From: Halomonas sp. McH1-25
Lineage (GTDB): Bacteria; Pseudomonadota; Gammaproteobacteria; Pseudomonadales; Halomonadaceae
Length of the DNA stretch: 53,304 bases
Reading direction: 5' to 3'
Assembly (NCBI RefSeq): GCF_022348165.1
Contig: NZ_JAKRFI010000012.1
Span: 1 to 53,304, forward strand
This document shows positions 19,201 through 26,791 of the stretch, piece after piece. Numbering within the stretch: position 1 is the stretch's first letter; every line of letters starts with the position of its first letter. The notes under the pieces were generated by a model. That model was not told the origin of the DNA. It worked only from the letters and a program-made list of their open reading frames with translations, and ran no database searches. Made by a program: the position numbers and the translations under genes.

Positions 19201-20233
19201 GCGGACCGAACAGCTCGAGCCGCACCTGCGCATGAATCTCCAGGTGGTCGACCACACCGGCAAGACGCTCGGTCAGGGCCGCGACCCGGCTGAATTGGAG
19301 CGGCGTTTCAACGCCGAGGCGAGTGCCGGTGCGCAGGCGCTGGGCGAGACTGTGGATGCCCGTCAGGATGTCGATGACCTGCCTGAAACACCGCTGGTCG
19401 AATCCAGCACCACCAGCCAGGCAGGCATACGTGTCAAGGCGTACCCTGCCTTGGTGGAGCAGGACAAGAGCGCGCACTTGTCGGTACGTTTGTTCGATCA
19501 TCCCGACAAGGCGCGCGAGATGCATCGCCAGGGTATCAAGCGCTTGGCCATACAGCGTCTGCCCGGGCAGGCCAAGGCCATCAGGCAGCTCAAGGGCGTG
19601 GACCGCTGTGCGCTGTTGTTCACCAAGGTAGGCAGCAAGACACAACTGCTCGACGATCTGGTCGCAGCGACGTTCCTGCATGAGATTGCGTTCGACCCGC
19701 TGCCTCGTTCGCGTGGCGATTTCAACCAGCGGCTGGATGAGAAACGCGCCGACCTGGTGCCCTATGCCGAGACGTTGGTCGAGACGCTGCTCAAGGCGCT
19801 GGAAGGGCACTTGGCAGTGACCCAGGCGTTGAAAGGTAATCTGAATCTTGCGCTGGCCTTGGTATACAGTGATTTGAAGGCCCAGATGCAGCGCCTCGTC
19901 CATCCCGGCTTCGTCAGCGAAGCCGGAGAATGGCTCAAGGAATACCCTCGCTACATGGAAGCGGCGAGAATTCGGTTGGAAAAAGCGCCACGGGAGCGCA
20001 TGCGCGACCAGATGCTGATGCAGGAAATTCACGATTTCGAGACGCGTTGGAACGATCGCCGACAAAGCGAGCGGCGCAGTGGATGGGAAGATCCGGCCCT
20101 CGTCGAGTTCGGCTGGTGGTTGGAAGAGTTTCGCGTATCGTCGTATGCCCAGCAGTTGGGAACGCGTTTTCCCATATCCGCCAAGCGCCTGGAGCGGCGC
20201 TGGGCGGAGATTACCGGGCGACGCAGTGAGTGA
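16214..20233 (+). CDS. hrpA: ATP-dependent RNA helicase HrpA
   Basis: 1339 residues, close to the usual HrpA length. The start is a TTG at 16214 preceded by GCGAGGAT; the ATGs at 16201 and 16209 are out of frame with early stops, and the N-terminus lines up with E. coli HrpA from here. Motifs: GETGSGKTT near residue 105, DEAH near 202, SAT near 235 and QRKGRCGR in motif VI, then HA2, OB-fold and the long DUF3418 C-terminal region. Family members remodel RNA and, in E. coli, help rescue collided ribosomes. It is followed after 49 nt by a KAS III-like gene, perhaps in one transcript. Confidence 0.96.
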   Translation: MSPTSPPTQVLKELDQRRSRLDTCLLRDAHDQARRIARLRQRARAGKPVDRALRDIDARMSSSQAALEARRKLAVTLRYPESLPVAEKREDILAALRDHQVVVVAGETGSGKTTQLPKLCLELGLGRRGLIGHTQPRRLAARSVATRLAEELEVPLGGQVGYQVRFTDQTNERTLVKLMTDGILLAETQHDPDLERYEAIIIDEAHERSLNIDFLLGYLKRLIERRPDLKIIITSATIDVERFAAHFAMPNEEGVRCPAPVVQVSGRTYPVEVHYRPLVREADDEEDRTLQEGILHAMEEIESIEREKRWFSGPRDVLVFLPGEREIRETADTLRRADLKHTEILPLYARLSNAEQNRVFQSHSGRRIVLSTNVAETSLTVPGIRYVIDPGLVRISRYSYRAKVQRLPIEPVSQASADQRKGRCGRVAEGVCIRLYSEEDFLSRPEFTEPEIQRTNLASVILSMLSLKLGDIEAFPFVDAPDSRFIKDGFRLLFELGAVDEGNRLTTTGRRLARLPIDPRLARMVLAGAERDCLRDVLIIVSALSVQDPRERPAEKRQAADQAHKRWDDIDSDFVAWLNLWTGFELARDELSGSQLRRWCRDNYINYLRVREWHDTYRQLRQLLRDMDIEVPSVPPANEQAEPDEAVLREQRRHHYGQLHQALLTGLLSNIGQFIENREYLGARNRRFMIHPGSGLAKKTPKWIMAGELVETTRLFARDVARIQPEWIEPLATHLTKRSYSEPHWEMKRAQVVAYEQVTLFGLPIVARRKVHYGPVAPSEARAIFIRRALVEGEYRTNAAFFSHNRALIDEVENLEDRARKRDILVDEETLFDFYDQRLPEDIINGKGFEHWRQQAERDEPNILKFDKAALMARSAEDVSAVQYPDELVLNGVRYPLSYHFAPGAEDDGVTMTVPAAMLPQLPRYRLEWLVPGLLREKCIALLKSLPKSVRRQVVPIPDWVDAALEALTPDNVPLTEALGEFLRIKTGLRLSGEDWRTEQLEPHLRMNLQVVDHTGKTLGQGRDPAELERRFNAEASAGAQALGETVDARQDVDDLPETPLVESSTTSQAGIRVKAYPALVEQDKSAHLSVRLFDHPDKAREMHRQGIKRLAIQRLPGQAKAIRQLKGVDRCALLFTKVGSKTQLLDDLVAATFLHEIAFDPLPRSRGDFNQRLDEKRADLVPYAETLVETLLKALEGHLAVTQALKGNLNLALALVYSDLKAQMQRLVHPGFVSEAGEWLKEYPRYMEAARIRLEKAPRERMRDQMLMQEIHDFETRWNDRRQSERRSGWEDPALVEFGWWLEEFRVSSYAQQLGTRFPISAKRLERRWAEITGRRSE

Positions 20234-20282
20234 CGCCCGGCAAGACGTGGCGGGTGGCAACGACCACCGCGAGGAGATAACC

Positions 20283-21410
20283 ATGACAAACGCCGTGATT
20301 ACCGGCACGGGCCTTTACACGCCGGAGCACGCTATCGACAACGACACCCTGGTGGCGGCTTTCAATACCTGGGTGGATCGTGAAAATGCCAATCACGCCG
20401 ATGCCATCGCGCGGGGAGATAGGGAGCCGCTGGCATATTCCAGCAGTGAGTTCATCGTTAAGGCGTCGGGTATCCAGAGTCGCTACGTGCTGGACGCTCA
20501 AGGCATTCTCGATCCCGACCGCATGCGCCCGTACTTGCCACAGCGCCGCAACGATGAGGCGTCGATCCAATGCGAGATGGGAGTGGCCGCCGCTCGGGCA
20601 GCGTTGGATCGTGCTCGGGTGGAGCCGGCCGAGATCGATATGCTGATCGTCGCCTGTTCCAACCTCGAGCGGCCGTATCCCGCCGTGGCGGTGGAGTTGC
20701 AGGCGGCCCTGGGCACGGGCGGCTATGCTTTCGACATGAACGTGGCTTGCAGCTCCGCTACGTTTGCCATCGAAACCGCCAACAATGCCATCGCCAGCGG
20801 GAGCGTACGGCGAGCATTGGTCATCAACCCGGAAATTTGTTCGGCCCACCTCAATTTCCGCGATCGCGATAGCCACTTCATTTTCGGCGACGCCTGCACC
20901 GCCGTGGTTGTCGAGGCACGAGACTTGGTCAGAGCCGATATCGGTTACGAGATTCTGGGTACCCGATTGCTGACGCGTTTCTCCAATGCGATTCGCAACA
21001 ATGCCGGCTTTCTCAATCGTGCCAGCGACAGCGATCCTTTGGCCCAAGACAAGCTTTTCGTGCAGGAAGGACGACGGGTGTTCAAGGAAGTTTGCCCTTT
21101 GGTCGCGCAGCTCATCACCGAGCACCTGGAAGCCCTGCAGCTATCGGGTAACGATCTCGATAGGCTATGGCTGCACCAGGCCAATCGGCACATGAACGAC
21201 CTGATCGCTCGCAAGGTGTTGGGCTTTGACCCTTCGGAAACACAGGCACCGGTCATCCTCGACCGTTATGCCAATACCAGTTCGGCAGGCTCGATCATTG
21301 CCTTCCATCTGCATCGTGACGATCTTCCTCTAGGCGCGCTGGGCGTGATCTGCTCATTTGGTGCCGGCTACAGTGCCGGTAGCGTAATCGTACGCAGGAT
21401 AAACGAATGA
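20283..21410 (+). CDS. 3-oxoacyl-ACP synthase III-like protein
   Basis: The ATG at 20283 follows GCGAGGAGATAACC and gives 375 residues, longer than FabH (about 320). The Cys-His-Asn triad is visible: C156 in NVACSSATFA, His in LWLHQANRHM and Asn in YANTSSAGS. An insert in the N-terminal third (AFNTWVDRENANHADAIARGDRE) sets it apart from FabH. Similar long KAS III proteins in Pseudomonas (such as PA3286) have been reported to condense medium-chain acyl-CoA with malonyl-ACP, shunting beta-oxidation products into synthesis; transfer of that role here is inference. The stop overlaps the mlaA start (ATGA). Confidence 0.88.
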   Translation: MTNAVITGTGLYTPEHAIDNDTLVAAFNTWVDRENANHADAIARGDREPLAYSSSEFIVKASGIQSRYVLDAQGILDPDRMRPYLPQRRNDEASIQCEMGVAAARAALDRARVEPAEIDMLIVACSNLERPYPAVAVELQAALGTGGYAFDMNVACSSATFAIETANNAIASGSVRRALVINPEICSAHLNFRDRDSHFIFGDACTAVVVEARDLVRADIGYEILGTRLLTRFSNAIRNNAGFLNRASDSDPLAQDKLFVQEGRRVFKEVCPLVAQLITEHLEALQLSGNDLDRLWLHQANRHMNDLIARKVLGFDPSETQAPVILDRYANTSSAGSIIAFHLHRDDLPLGALGVICSFGAGYSAGSVIVRRINE

Positions 21411-22141
21411 AAACGATAGCTATGGCCGTCGCGGCCAGTGTGATGCTGGGCGGTTGCGCCAGTCAGGCTCAACAGACCGCCGCCAATCCCGCCGATCCCT
21501 GGGAACCCTTCAATCGTCGGGTCTTTGCGTTCAATGATGCGCTGGATCGCTATGCCCTCAAACCGGTGGCGCAGGGCTATGACACGATCACTCCCGAGCC
21601 GGTGCAGACTGGCGTGGGTAATTTCTTTACCAACCTTGGCGAGGTGCGCACCATCGCCAACAGTATGCTGCAGTGGAAATGGGCAAATGCCGGTGTGGCC
21701 TCGAAACGCTTTATCCTCAACTCGACGCTGGGACTCGGTGGGATCCTGGATCCGGCCACCGAGCTGGGATGGACGGCGCGCGAGGAGGACTTCGGCCAGA
21801 CACTGGCGACCTGGGGCGTGGGTGAAGGGCCCTTCGTTGTCCTGCCGATCTTCGGAGGGCGCACCCTGCGCCATGCCGGTGGCATGCCCGCCGACTGGTA
21901 CGCGGACCCGGTAACCTATGTCGAAAAAGATGCCGTACGTTATGGTGCGCGTGGGCTCGAACTGGTCAACTACCGGGCCAGCGTCCTCGACGAAGAGGCT
22001 TTGATTCGCGGGGATCGCTACATCTTCCTGCGCGACACTTACCTGCAGCAACGGCGTTTCGAGGTCAACGATGGCGAAATGGGAGCGGATCCGTTCGCGA
22101 GTGACGATTTCGAATTCGACGATAGCGACTTCGCCGAGTAG
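21407..22141 (+). CDS. mlaA: MlaA/VacJ family outer-membrane lipoprotein
   Basis: 244 residues. A lipoprotein signal with lipobox LGGC (C17) is followed by the family motifs DPWEPFNRRVFAFND, NFFTNLGEVRTIANSMLQ, LGLGGILDPATELG and GPFVVLPIFGGRTLRH. MlaA sits in the outer membrane with porins and removes mislocalised phospholipid from the outer leaflet, passing it to MlaC. The C-terminal tail is very acidic. The other mla genes are not in this window; P. aeruginosa vacJ also precedes a PP2C regulator, a STAS gene and tal. Confidence 0.94.
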   Translation: MKTIAMAVAASVMLGGCASQAQQTAANPADPWEPFNRRVFAFNDALDRYALKPVAQGYDTITPEPVQTGVGNFFTNLGEVRTIANSMLQWKWANAGVASKRFILNSTLGLGGILDPATELGWTAREEDFGQTLATWGVGEGPFVVLPIFGGRTLRHAGGMPADWYADPVTYVEKDAVRYGARGLELVNYRASVLDEEALIRGDRYIFLRDTYLQQRRFEVNDGEMGADPFASDDFEFDDSDFAE

Positions 22142-22153
22142 AGGCCTGCCGAC

Positions 22154-23338
22154 ATGGCCAGTTCACGCATCCTGATCGGTTTGCTTGATCTGCCTGGCGA
22201 AGCGCGTGACGCCCTGGCCAAAACCATCGCCAAGGGATGTTTCGCGGTTGTTGCCGCCGAGCATATCGATGCGTTGCCGGCCGAGACCAGGCTGATCGTG
22301 GCCCATGTGCGTGCAGTGCCTGCACGGGACTGGCCGAAGCTTTCCCTGCGCCTGCCTACGGTCGTGGTTAGCGATAAACGTCTCGATGGCGACTTGCTCA
22401 AGGCCGTGGATGCTGGACTCGTGGACTATCTGGTGGATCCCCAGCGCCATGGCGATGTGTTGCGCCGGCTGATTGCGCGTACCCTGGAGCATCATCAGTT
22501 GGCTGAAGAGCATGCGCGTGACCGAGCGAGGTTGGCCGAGCTCAACGAGAATCTGGAAACGCATCTGGCCATGCTGAGACTCGATCAGCAGGGGGGGAGC
22601 CAGATCCAACGTCGGTTGCTGCCCCCGCAGCCGCTGACGGTCAATGGCGTCGAGTGCGAATACTGGCTGGCGCCGTCGTTGTACTTGTCGGGCGATTTTC
22701 TCGATTATCAGCGTTTCGACGATCGATACAGCGTGTTCTACTTCGCCGACGTATCGGGGCACGGTGCCTCGTCGGCCTTCGTGACGGTCCTCCTGAAGTA
22801 TCTAAGCAACCGATGGTTGAGCGAGTGGGACGGAAGGGAGCCCGAAACGCTGGCCTCGCGCTGGCTGGCCCAACTGAACAATGAGCTTCTGGAGACCGGC
22901 ATCGGTAAGCATGCCACGCTGTTCGTGGGGGTCATCGATCGTGAATGCCATCGCATGCATTACTCGCTGGGCGCACAGATGCCCATGCCATTGTTGACGG
23001 CTGGCGATGCAGGCGAGGCCCCTCAGGTGATCGAGGGAGAGGGAATGCCGGTCGGTTTGTTTCCAAAAGTTACCTATCCATCCTATGATGTTACGTTACC
23101 AGATAAATTCCGCCTCTGGCTGTGTTCGGACGGGGTATTGGAATGTCTGCCAGGTAACACGTTGGATGAGAGACTCGTCGAGCTGAGACAGCTCGTAGCG
23201 CAATGTCGGAATGTCGCGGACTTGCGGACCGGCCTGGCCGTGGATCGCTCGGTGAACGACGAAGTGACTGAACGTCAAGAATTGCCGGATGATTTGACCA
23301 TCATGTTATTGAGCGGATTTGACCATGACGAGCGGTGA
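22154..23338 (+). CDS. rssB: PP2C/SpoIIE phosphatase with degenerate receiver domain (RssB-like)
   Basis: 394 residues. Residues 1-120 have the length and pattern of a response-regulator receiver, but the acidic pocket (ILIGLLDLPG), the phospho-acceptor Asp (LIVAHVR) and the conserved Lys (LVDYLVDP) are missing, so it is a pseudo-receiver. A coiled coil (about 115-150) leads to a PP2C domain with SGDFLDY, FADVSGHGASSAF and a final PDDLTIML. In partner-switching systems such a phosphatase dephosphorylates a STAS anti-anti-sigma factor, here the next gene. Gene order mlaA - this - STAS - tal matches P. aeruginosa PA2800-PA2796, where related proteins are discussed in RpoS control; the symbol is by that analogy. 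No anti-sigma kinase domain is present. Confidence 0.8.
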   Translation: MASSRILIGLLDLPGEARDALAKTIAKGCFAVVAAEHIDALPAETRLIVAHVRAVPARDWPKLSLRLPTVVVSDKRLDGDLLKAVDAGLVDYLVDPQRHGDVLRRLIARTLEHHQLAEEHARDRARLAELNENLETHLAMLRLDQQGGSQIQRRLLPPQPLTVNGVECEYWLAPSLYLSGDFLDYQRFDDRYSVFYFADVSGHGASSAFVTVLLKYLSNRWLSEWDGREPETLASRWLAQLNNELLETGIGKHATLFVGVIDRECHRMHYSLGAQMPMPLLTAGDAGEAPQVIEGEGMPVGLFPKVTYPSYDVTLPDKFRLWLCSDGVLECLPGNTLDERLVELRQLVAQCRNVADLRTGLAVDRSVNDEVTERQELPDDLTIMLLSGFDHDER

Positions 23339-23831
23339 GGGACGAATCAAGGCGGCGTACGAAGCCGGTGTGTTCGTACTCAAACTGTGCGGTGACGTAC
23401 GCCTCACCCTATGTGCAACGCTGGACAACGAGGCACAGCGCTTGGCTGATATGCCTGGGTTGAAAGCGGTAATCGTCGATCTGCGTGAAGCCACCAATGT
23501 CGATTCCACGGCGCTGGGCTTTCTTGCCAAGGTGGCCATGGCCGTCCAGGGGCGCTTGTCTCATCCGCCGACCATCGTGGCCGACCATCCCGATGTGCGC
23601 CGTATGTTGGATGTCATGGGATTCGCACGTTACTTTACGCTGGTACGAGCCCCGCTCGTCGAGCCTGCCGAACTGGATGAACTGCCTCAGGTGCAAGCCG
23701 ATGAGATGGGTATGCAGCAGCGTATTCTCGAGGCGCACCGAATCCTGATGCGCATGAACGAGCACAATCGCGAACAGTTTCAGCCGTTGGTGGAATTGCT
23801 CGAGGCCCAGGAGAGCAAGTCGACGCACTGA
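23325..23831 (+). CDS. rssC: STAS-domain anti-anti-sigma factor
   Basis: The ATG at 23325 lies inside the end of the phosphatase gene and gives 168 residues; a TTG two codons earlier is possible. Residues 1-100 form a STAS domain with the phosphorylation motif NVDSTALGF (S61). A helical C-terminal extension of about 65 residues (MQQRILEAHRILMRMNEHNREQF) is typical of HsbA/RssC-type proteins. The overlap supports direct partnership with the PP2C protein. The sigma factor or other target is not shown by the sequence. Confidence 0.82.
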   Translation: MTSGEGRIKAAYEAGVFVLKLCGDVRLTLCATLDNEAQRLADMPGLKAVIVDLREATNVDSTALGFLAKVAMAVQGRLSHPPTIVADHPDVRRMLDVMGFARYFTLVRAPLVEPAELDELPQVQADEMGMQQRILEAHRILMRMNEHNREQFQPLVELLEAQESKSTH

Positions 23832-23855
23832 GACGACGTGGGGAACGACAATGAA

Positions 23856-23877
23856 ACGCCCGGCTCATGCCGGGCGT
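23856..23877. terminator. Bidirectional terminator between STAS gene and tal
   Basis: Nine-bp arms ACGCCCGGC and GCCGGGCGT flank a TCAT loop. GTTTG follows on the plus strand and TTTCATT on the minus strand, and both flanking genes end here. Confidence 0.8.
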
Positions 23878-23910
23878 GTTTGCAACGAGTTGGACCTGGT
23901 GACTCGTACG

Positions 23911-24846
23911 CTAGCGACGTAGCTCGGCGAGTAACCGTTCGAGTTTGCGCTGGTCGGCCATGAATTTACGAATGCCTTCGGCCAGCTTTTCGGTGGCCAT
24001 GGCATCTTCGTTCATTTCCCAACGAAATTCGCTTTCGAGGTAGGGTTCGGGGGGAGAGGTCTCGGCTTCGAATGCGACGAGTTGGCGTTCCAGAGAACCT
24101 TCGGTCGTGGCCAGTTCTTCGAGCAGCTGTGGCGAGATGGTCAGGCGGTCGCAACCGGCAAGCGCCTCGATCTCGCCACTGTTGCGAAAGCTCGCTCCCA
24201 TGACCACTGTCTTGTAGCCATGTCCCTTATAGTGCTCGTAGATGCGCTTGACCGACTGTACGCCCGGGTCGTTCTGGCCGGAGAAGTCGGCGCTGGGTTC
24301 CTTTGCCCTGTGCCAGTCGAGTATGCGACCCACAAACGGTGAGATCAGCGTCACGCCCGCATCGGCACAGGCTTGGGCCTGAGCAAAGCTGAACAGCAGC
24401 GTCAGGTTGGTATGGATGCCTTCGCGTTCGAGTTGTTCGGCGGCGCGGATGCCTTCCCAGGTAGAGGCCACCTTGATCAGGATTCGATTCCGAGCGACGC
24501 CGCGCCGTTCATAACGCTCGATCAGCGAGTGTGCACGAGACAGGGTGGCCTGGGTATCGAAGGAGAGCCGGGCGCTCACTTCCGTCGAGACATAGCCAGG
24601 CACCAACTCGCTGATTTCGGATCCGACTTCGACGGCCACGGCATCGACGGCATCGTCGATGTCAGTGCTTTCACGTGCCAGTTCGGCCATTCTCGCCCGA
24701 CGGCTTTCGTGCTGGGCAGCTTGCAGTATCAGCGACGGATTGGTCGTGGCATCGGTCGGCGCGAAGCGTCGAATCGCTTCCAGATCGCCGGTATCGGCGA
24801 CCACCGTGGTCATCGACTTCAACTGGCTCAGCTTATCCTTTGCCAT
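23911..24846 (-). CDS. tal: Transaldolase
   Basis: 311 residues, the usual class I transaldolase length. [11 protein letters not shown] near the N-terminus, the Schiff-base Lys in [13 protein letters not shown] and the later [11 protein letters not shown] and [10 protein letters not shown] motifs are all present. It transfers dihydroxyacetone units between sedoheptulose-7-phosphate and glyceraldehyde-3-phosphate in the pentose phosphate pathway. AAGGAACTGCATGAC precedes the ATG. It is convergent with the STAS gene and follows the chemoreceptor gene by 66 nt on the same strand. Confidence 0.96.
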   Translation of the reverse strand: MAKDKLSQLKSMTTVVADTGDLEAIRRFAPTDATTNPSLILQAAQHESRRARMAELARESTDIDDAVDAVAVEVGSEISELVPGYVSTEVSARLSFDTQATLSRAHSLIERYERRGVARNRILIKVASTWEGIRAAEQLEREGIHTNLTLLFSFAQAQACADAGVTLISPFVGRILDWHRAKEPSADFSGQNDPGVQSVKRIYEHYKGHGYKTVVMGASFRNSGEIEALAGCDRLTISPQLLEELATTEGSLERQLVAFEAETSPPEPYLESEFRWEMNEDAMATEKLAEGIRKFMADQRKLERLLAELRR

Positions 24847-24912
24847 GTCATGCAGTTCCTTGGTTCGAGACGATCGACAACTTTATCAAGCGTGCCACGA
24901 TGCGCCTAGCAA

Positions 24913-26586
24913 TCATGCATAGGCCGGTGCCGGTGAAATAAGGTCCTCGGTGTCGGGTGAGGTGGGCAGTGCTTTCGGCTCCGGCGAGGGTCGGGAGGGC
25001 AGCGATGTCATTTCGTGGGCGTCGTCGCTTTCTGCCAGGCGAAAGTGGGCGACGCTATCGCGAAGCGTAACGGCCGCCTGCTCCAACGCCTGTGACGCTT
25101 CGGCGGCTTCCTGCACCAGTTGGACGTTCTGCTGAGTAACCCGCTCCATCTGGCCGATGGCCTGGTTGACCTGGTTGATGCCGTGGCTCTGCTCGGATGA
25201 GGCCGCGGCGATCTCTTCCATGATGTCGTTGACGCGCTGAATTTCGCTCACGATGTCTTGCATGGTCTGTCCGGCCCGGTCTACCAGTGCCGTACCGTTA
25301 GCCACCTTTTCCGATGACGCCTGAATCAGCTCACGAACCTGGCTGGCTGCACTGGCGCTGCGACCGGCCAGGGCCCGGACTTCACCGGCAACCACGGCAA
25401 ATCCACGGCCTTGTTCTCCGGCACGGGCTGCCTCGACCGAGGCATTGAGCGCCAGGATATTGGTCTGAAAAGCAATCTCATCGATCACGCCAATGATGTC
25501 AGCCATCTGGCGCGCACTATGGTCGATGTCGCGCATGGTATCGACGACATGACCGACCACTTGGCCGCCTTGCTGCGCCGTCTGTGAGGCATTGGCGGCA
25601 AGCCTACTCGCCTGGCGGGCGTTGTCGGCATTCTGGGTCACTGTCGCTGTCAGTTCGTCCATGCTGCTGGCTGTCTCGACCAGGGCGGCGGATTGCTGCT
25701 CGGTACGCGACGAGAGATCATCGTTGCCGCTGACGATGTGGTGAGTGCCGTCATGGACCTCCTGGCTACTGTGGCGTACGTGGGCCACGGTGGCGGCCAG
25801 GCTTTGTTGCATCGCGCTGAGTCCCTGATAGAGCCTGCCGATTTCATTGTCGCGACGATGTGCCAAGGGCTTCGACAGATCGCCTTGCGCAATATGCTCG
25901 AAATGCTCTCCGATTCGACGTAGGGGACGTATCACATTGGCGGTGACGCCCCAAAGCACCAGGCCTGCCAGCACGAGAGCGAGTGCAACGGCAACGGCAA
26001 TGGCGCGATCCATCCAGCCACTGGAACGATGGAATTTTTCAACCAATGCATTGCCACTGAGTTGAGAGGCCTGGAAGAAGGCGTCGGCGCTCTCCATGAA
26101 GGCTTGGCTCATCTCGCTGACCCGGGCTTGCCCCGAGCGATACCCGGAAAAGTCGCCATCCTCTAGGACCATGAGCTGCAGTGAAAGGCCTGTATTCAAC
26201 AATGACTGGAAGCGCTGGGACAACGTTTCGACGGCCTCTTGCTGGCTTGCCTGGGAGGGCACGGCCAAAAAGCGCTCGAAGGCGGCATCGGCGCTTTTCA
26301 TCAGCGCTTCTGCGCGCTCTATGACCGGCCCGGGTTGGTCGAACGAAGGTACGCGAATCAGTTCTGCGGCACGGTCCATTTCCACGCGCGCGCGTAACAT
26401 GTCGACATAGGCGTGGTTGAGGGCCGTGGTCTGCTCGACATTGAGTTGATTCAAAGTGCCGAACGCCTGTCGGCTGAAGTGATTCGAGTAGAGCCCCATG
26501 GCGCCGACGACGATCAGCAATACGCTGAAGGCTGTGAGAACCAGCATCCAACTGAAGCGAACGGTCATGTTGTCGAGTGCTTTCAT
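24913..26586 (-). CDS. Methyl-accepting chemotaxis protein
   Basis: 557 residues. TM1 lies at about 10-33, a periplasmic helical-bundle sensor of Tar/4HB type at 34-190, TM2 near 192-215 and HAMP near 215-268, then the cytoplasmic signalling domain whose hairpin tip (DEIAFQTNILALNASVEAARAGEQGRGFAVVAGEVRALA, with lines broken here only in length) lies near residues 365-405. Methylation helices flank it. There is no NWETF-like CheR-binding pentapeptide at the C-terminus (SPAPAYA). It senses an unknown ligand and signals through CheA/CheW encoded elsewhere. Confidence 0.93.
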   Translation of the reverse strand: MKALDNMTVRFSWMLVLTAFSVLLIVVGAMGLYSNHFSRQAFGTLNQLNVEQTTALNHAYVDMLRARVEMDRAAELIRVPSFDQPGPVIERAEALMKSADAAFERFLAVPSQASQQEAVETLSQRFQSLLNTGLSLQLMVLEDGDFSGYRSGQARVSEMSQAFMESADAFFQASQLSGNALVEKFHRSSGWMDRAIAVAVALALVLAGLVLWGVTANVIRPLRRIGEHFEHIAQGDLSKPLAHRRDNEIGRLYQGLSAMQQSLAATVAHVRHSSQEVHDGTHHIVSGNDDLSSRTEQQSAALVETASSMDELTATVTQNADNARQASRLAANASQTAQQGGQVVGHVVDTMRDIDHSARQMADIIGVIDEIAFQTNILALNASVEAARAGEQGRGFAVVAGEVRALAGRSASAASQVRELIQASSEKVANGTALVDRAGQTMQDIVSEIQRVNDIMEEIAAASSEQSHGINQVNQAIGQMERVTQQNVQLVQEAAEASQALEQAAVTLRDSVAHFRLAESDDAHEMTSLPSRPSPEPKALPTSPDTEDLISPAPAYA

Positions 26587-26791
26587 CGTAGTCCCTGCGT
26601 GGCTTCTTTTTTACTTGCCAAGATCGACGGTGTCGCCTTGGCCGAGTCGGGTTTTTCCCGATTTCTAGCAAAGGTTTATTGCACTTTGAGGAAAATCCAC
26701 GGAGCCTAAATGGAAATGAAAGCGTTTGGATGGTTGACTGGTGTGTCACGCTGACCGAACAAGAATGCTCACCTAAGTAGGTAATCCACCG
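26587..26791. other. Divergent intergenic region, chemoreceptor / histidine kinase
   Basis: 205 bp between divergent genes. It contains a short hairpin TCGGG-TTTTT-CCCGA (26647-26661) and a TTGACT (26734-26739) without a good -10 at 16-18 bp. No convincing sigma-28 box was found for the chemoreceptor. Confidence 0.4.

Noticed and set aside
19046-20308. 420-codon open frame antisense to hrpA
   Set aside because: It mirrors a well-supported HrpA C-terminus and has no recognisable domain or ribosome binding site.
26587-26760. Sigma-28 (flagellar) promoter for the chemoreceptor
   Set aside because: No TAAA-N15-GCCGATAA-like pair was found on the minus strand.
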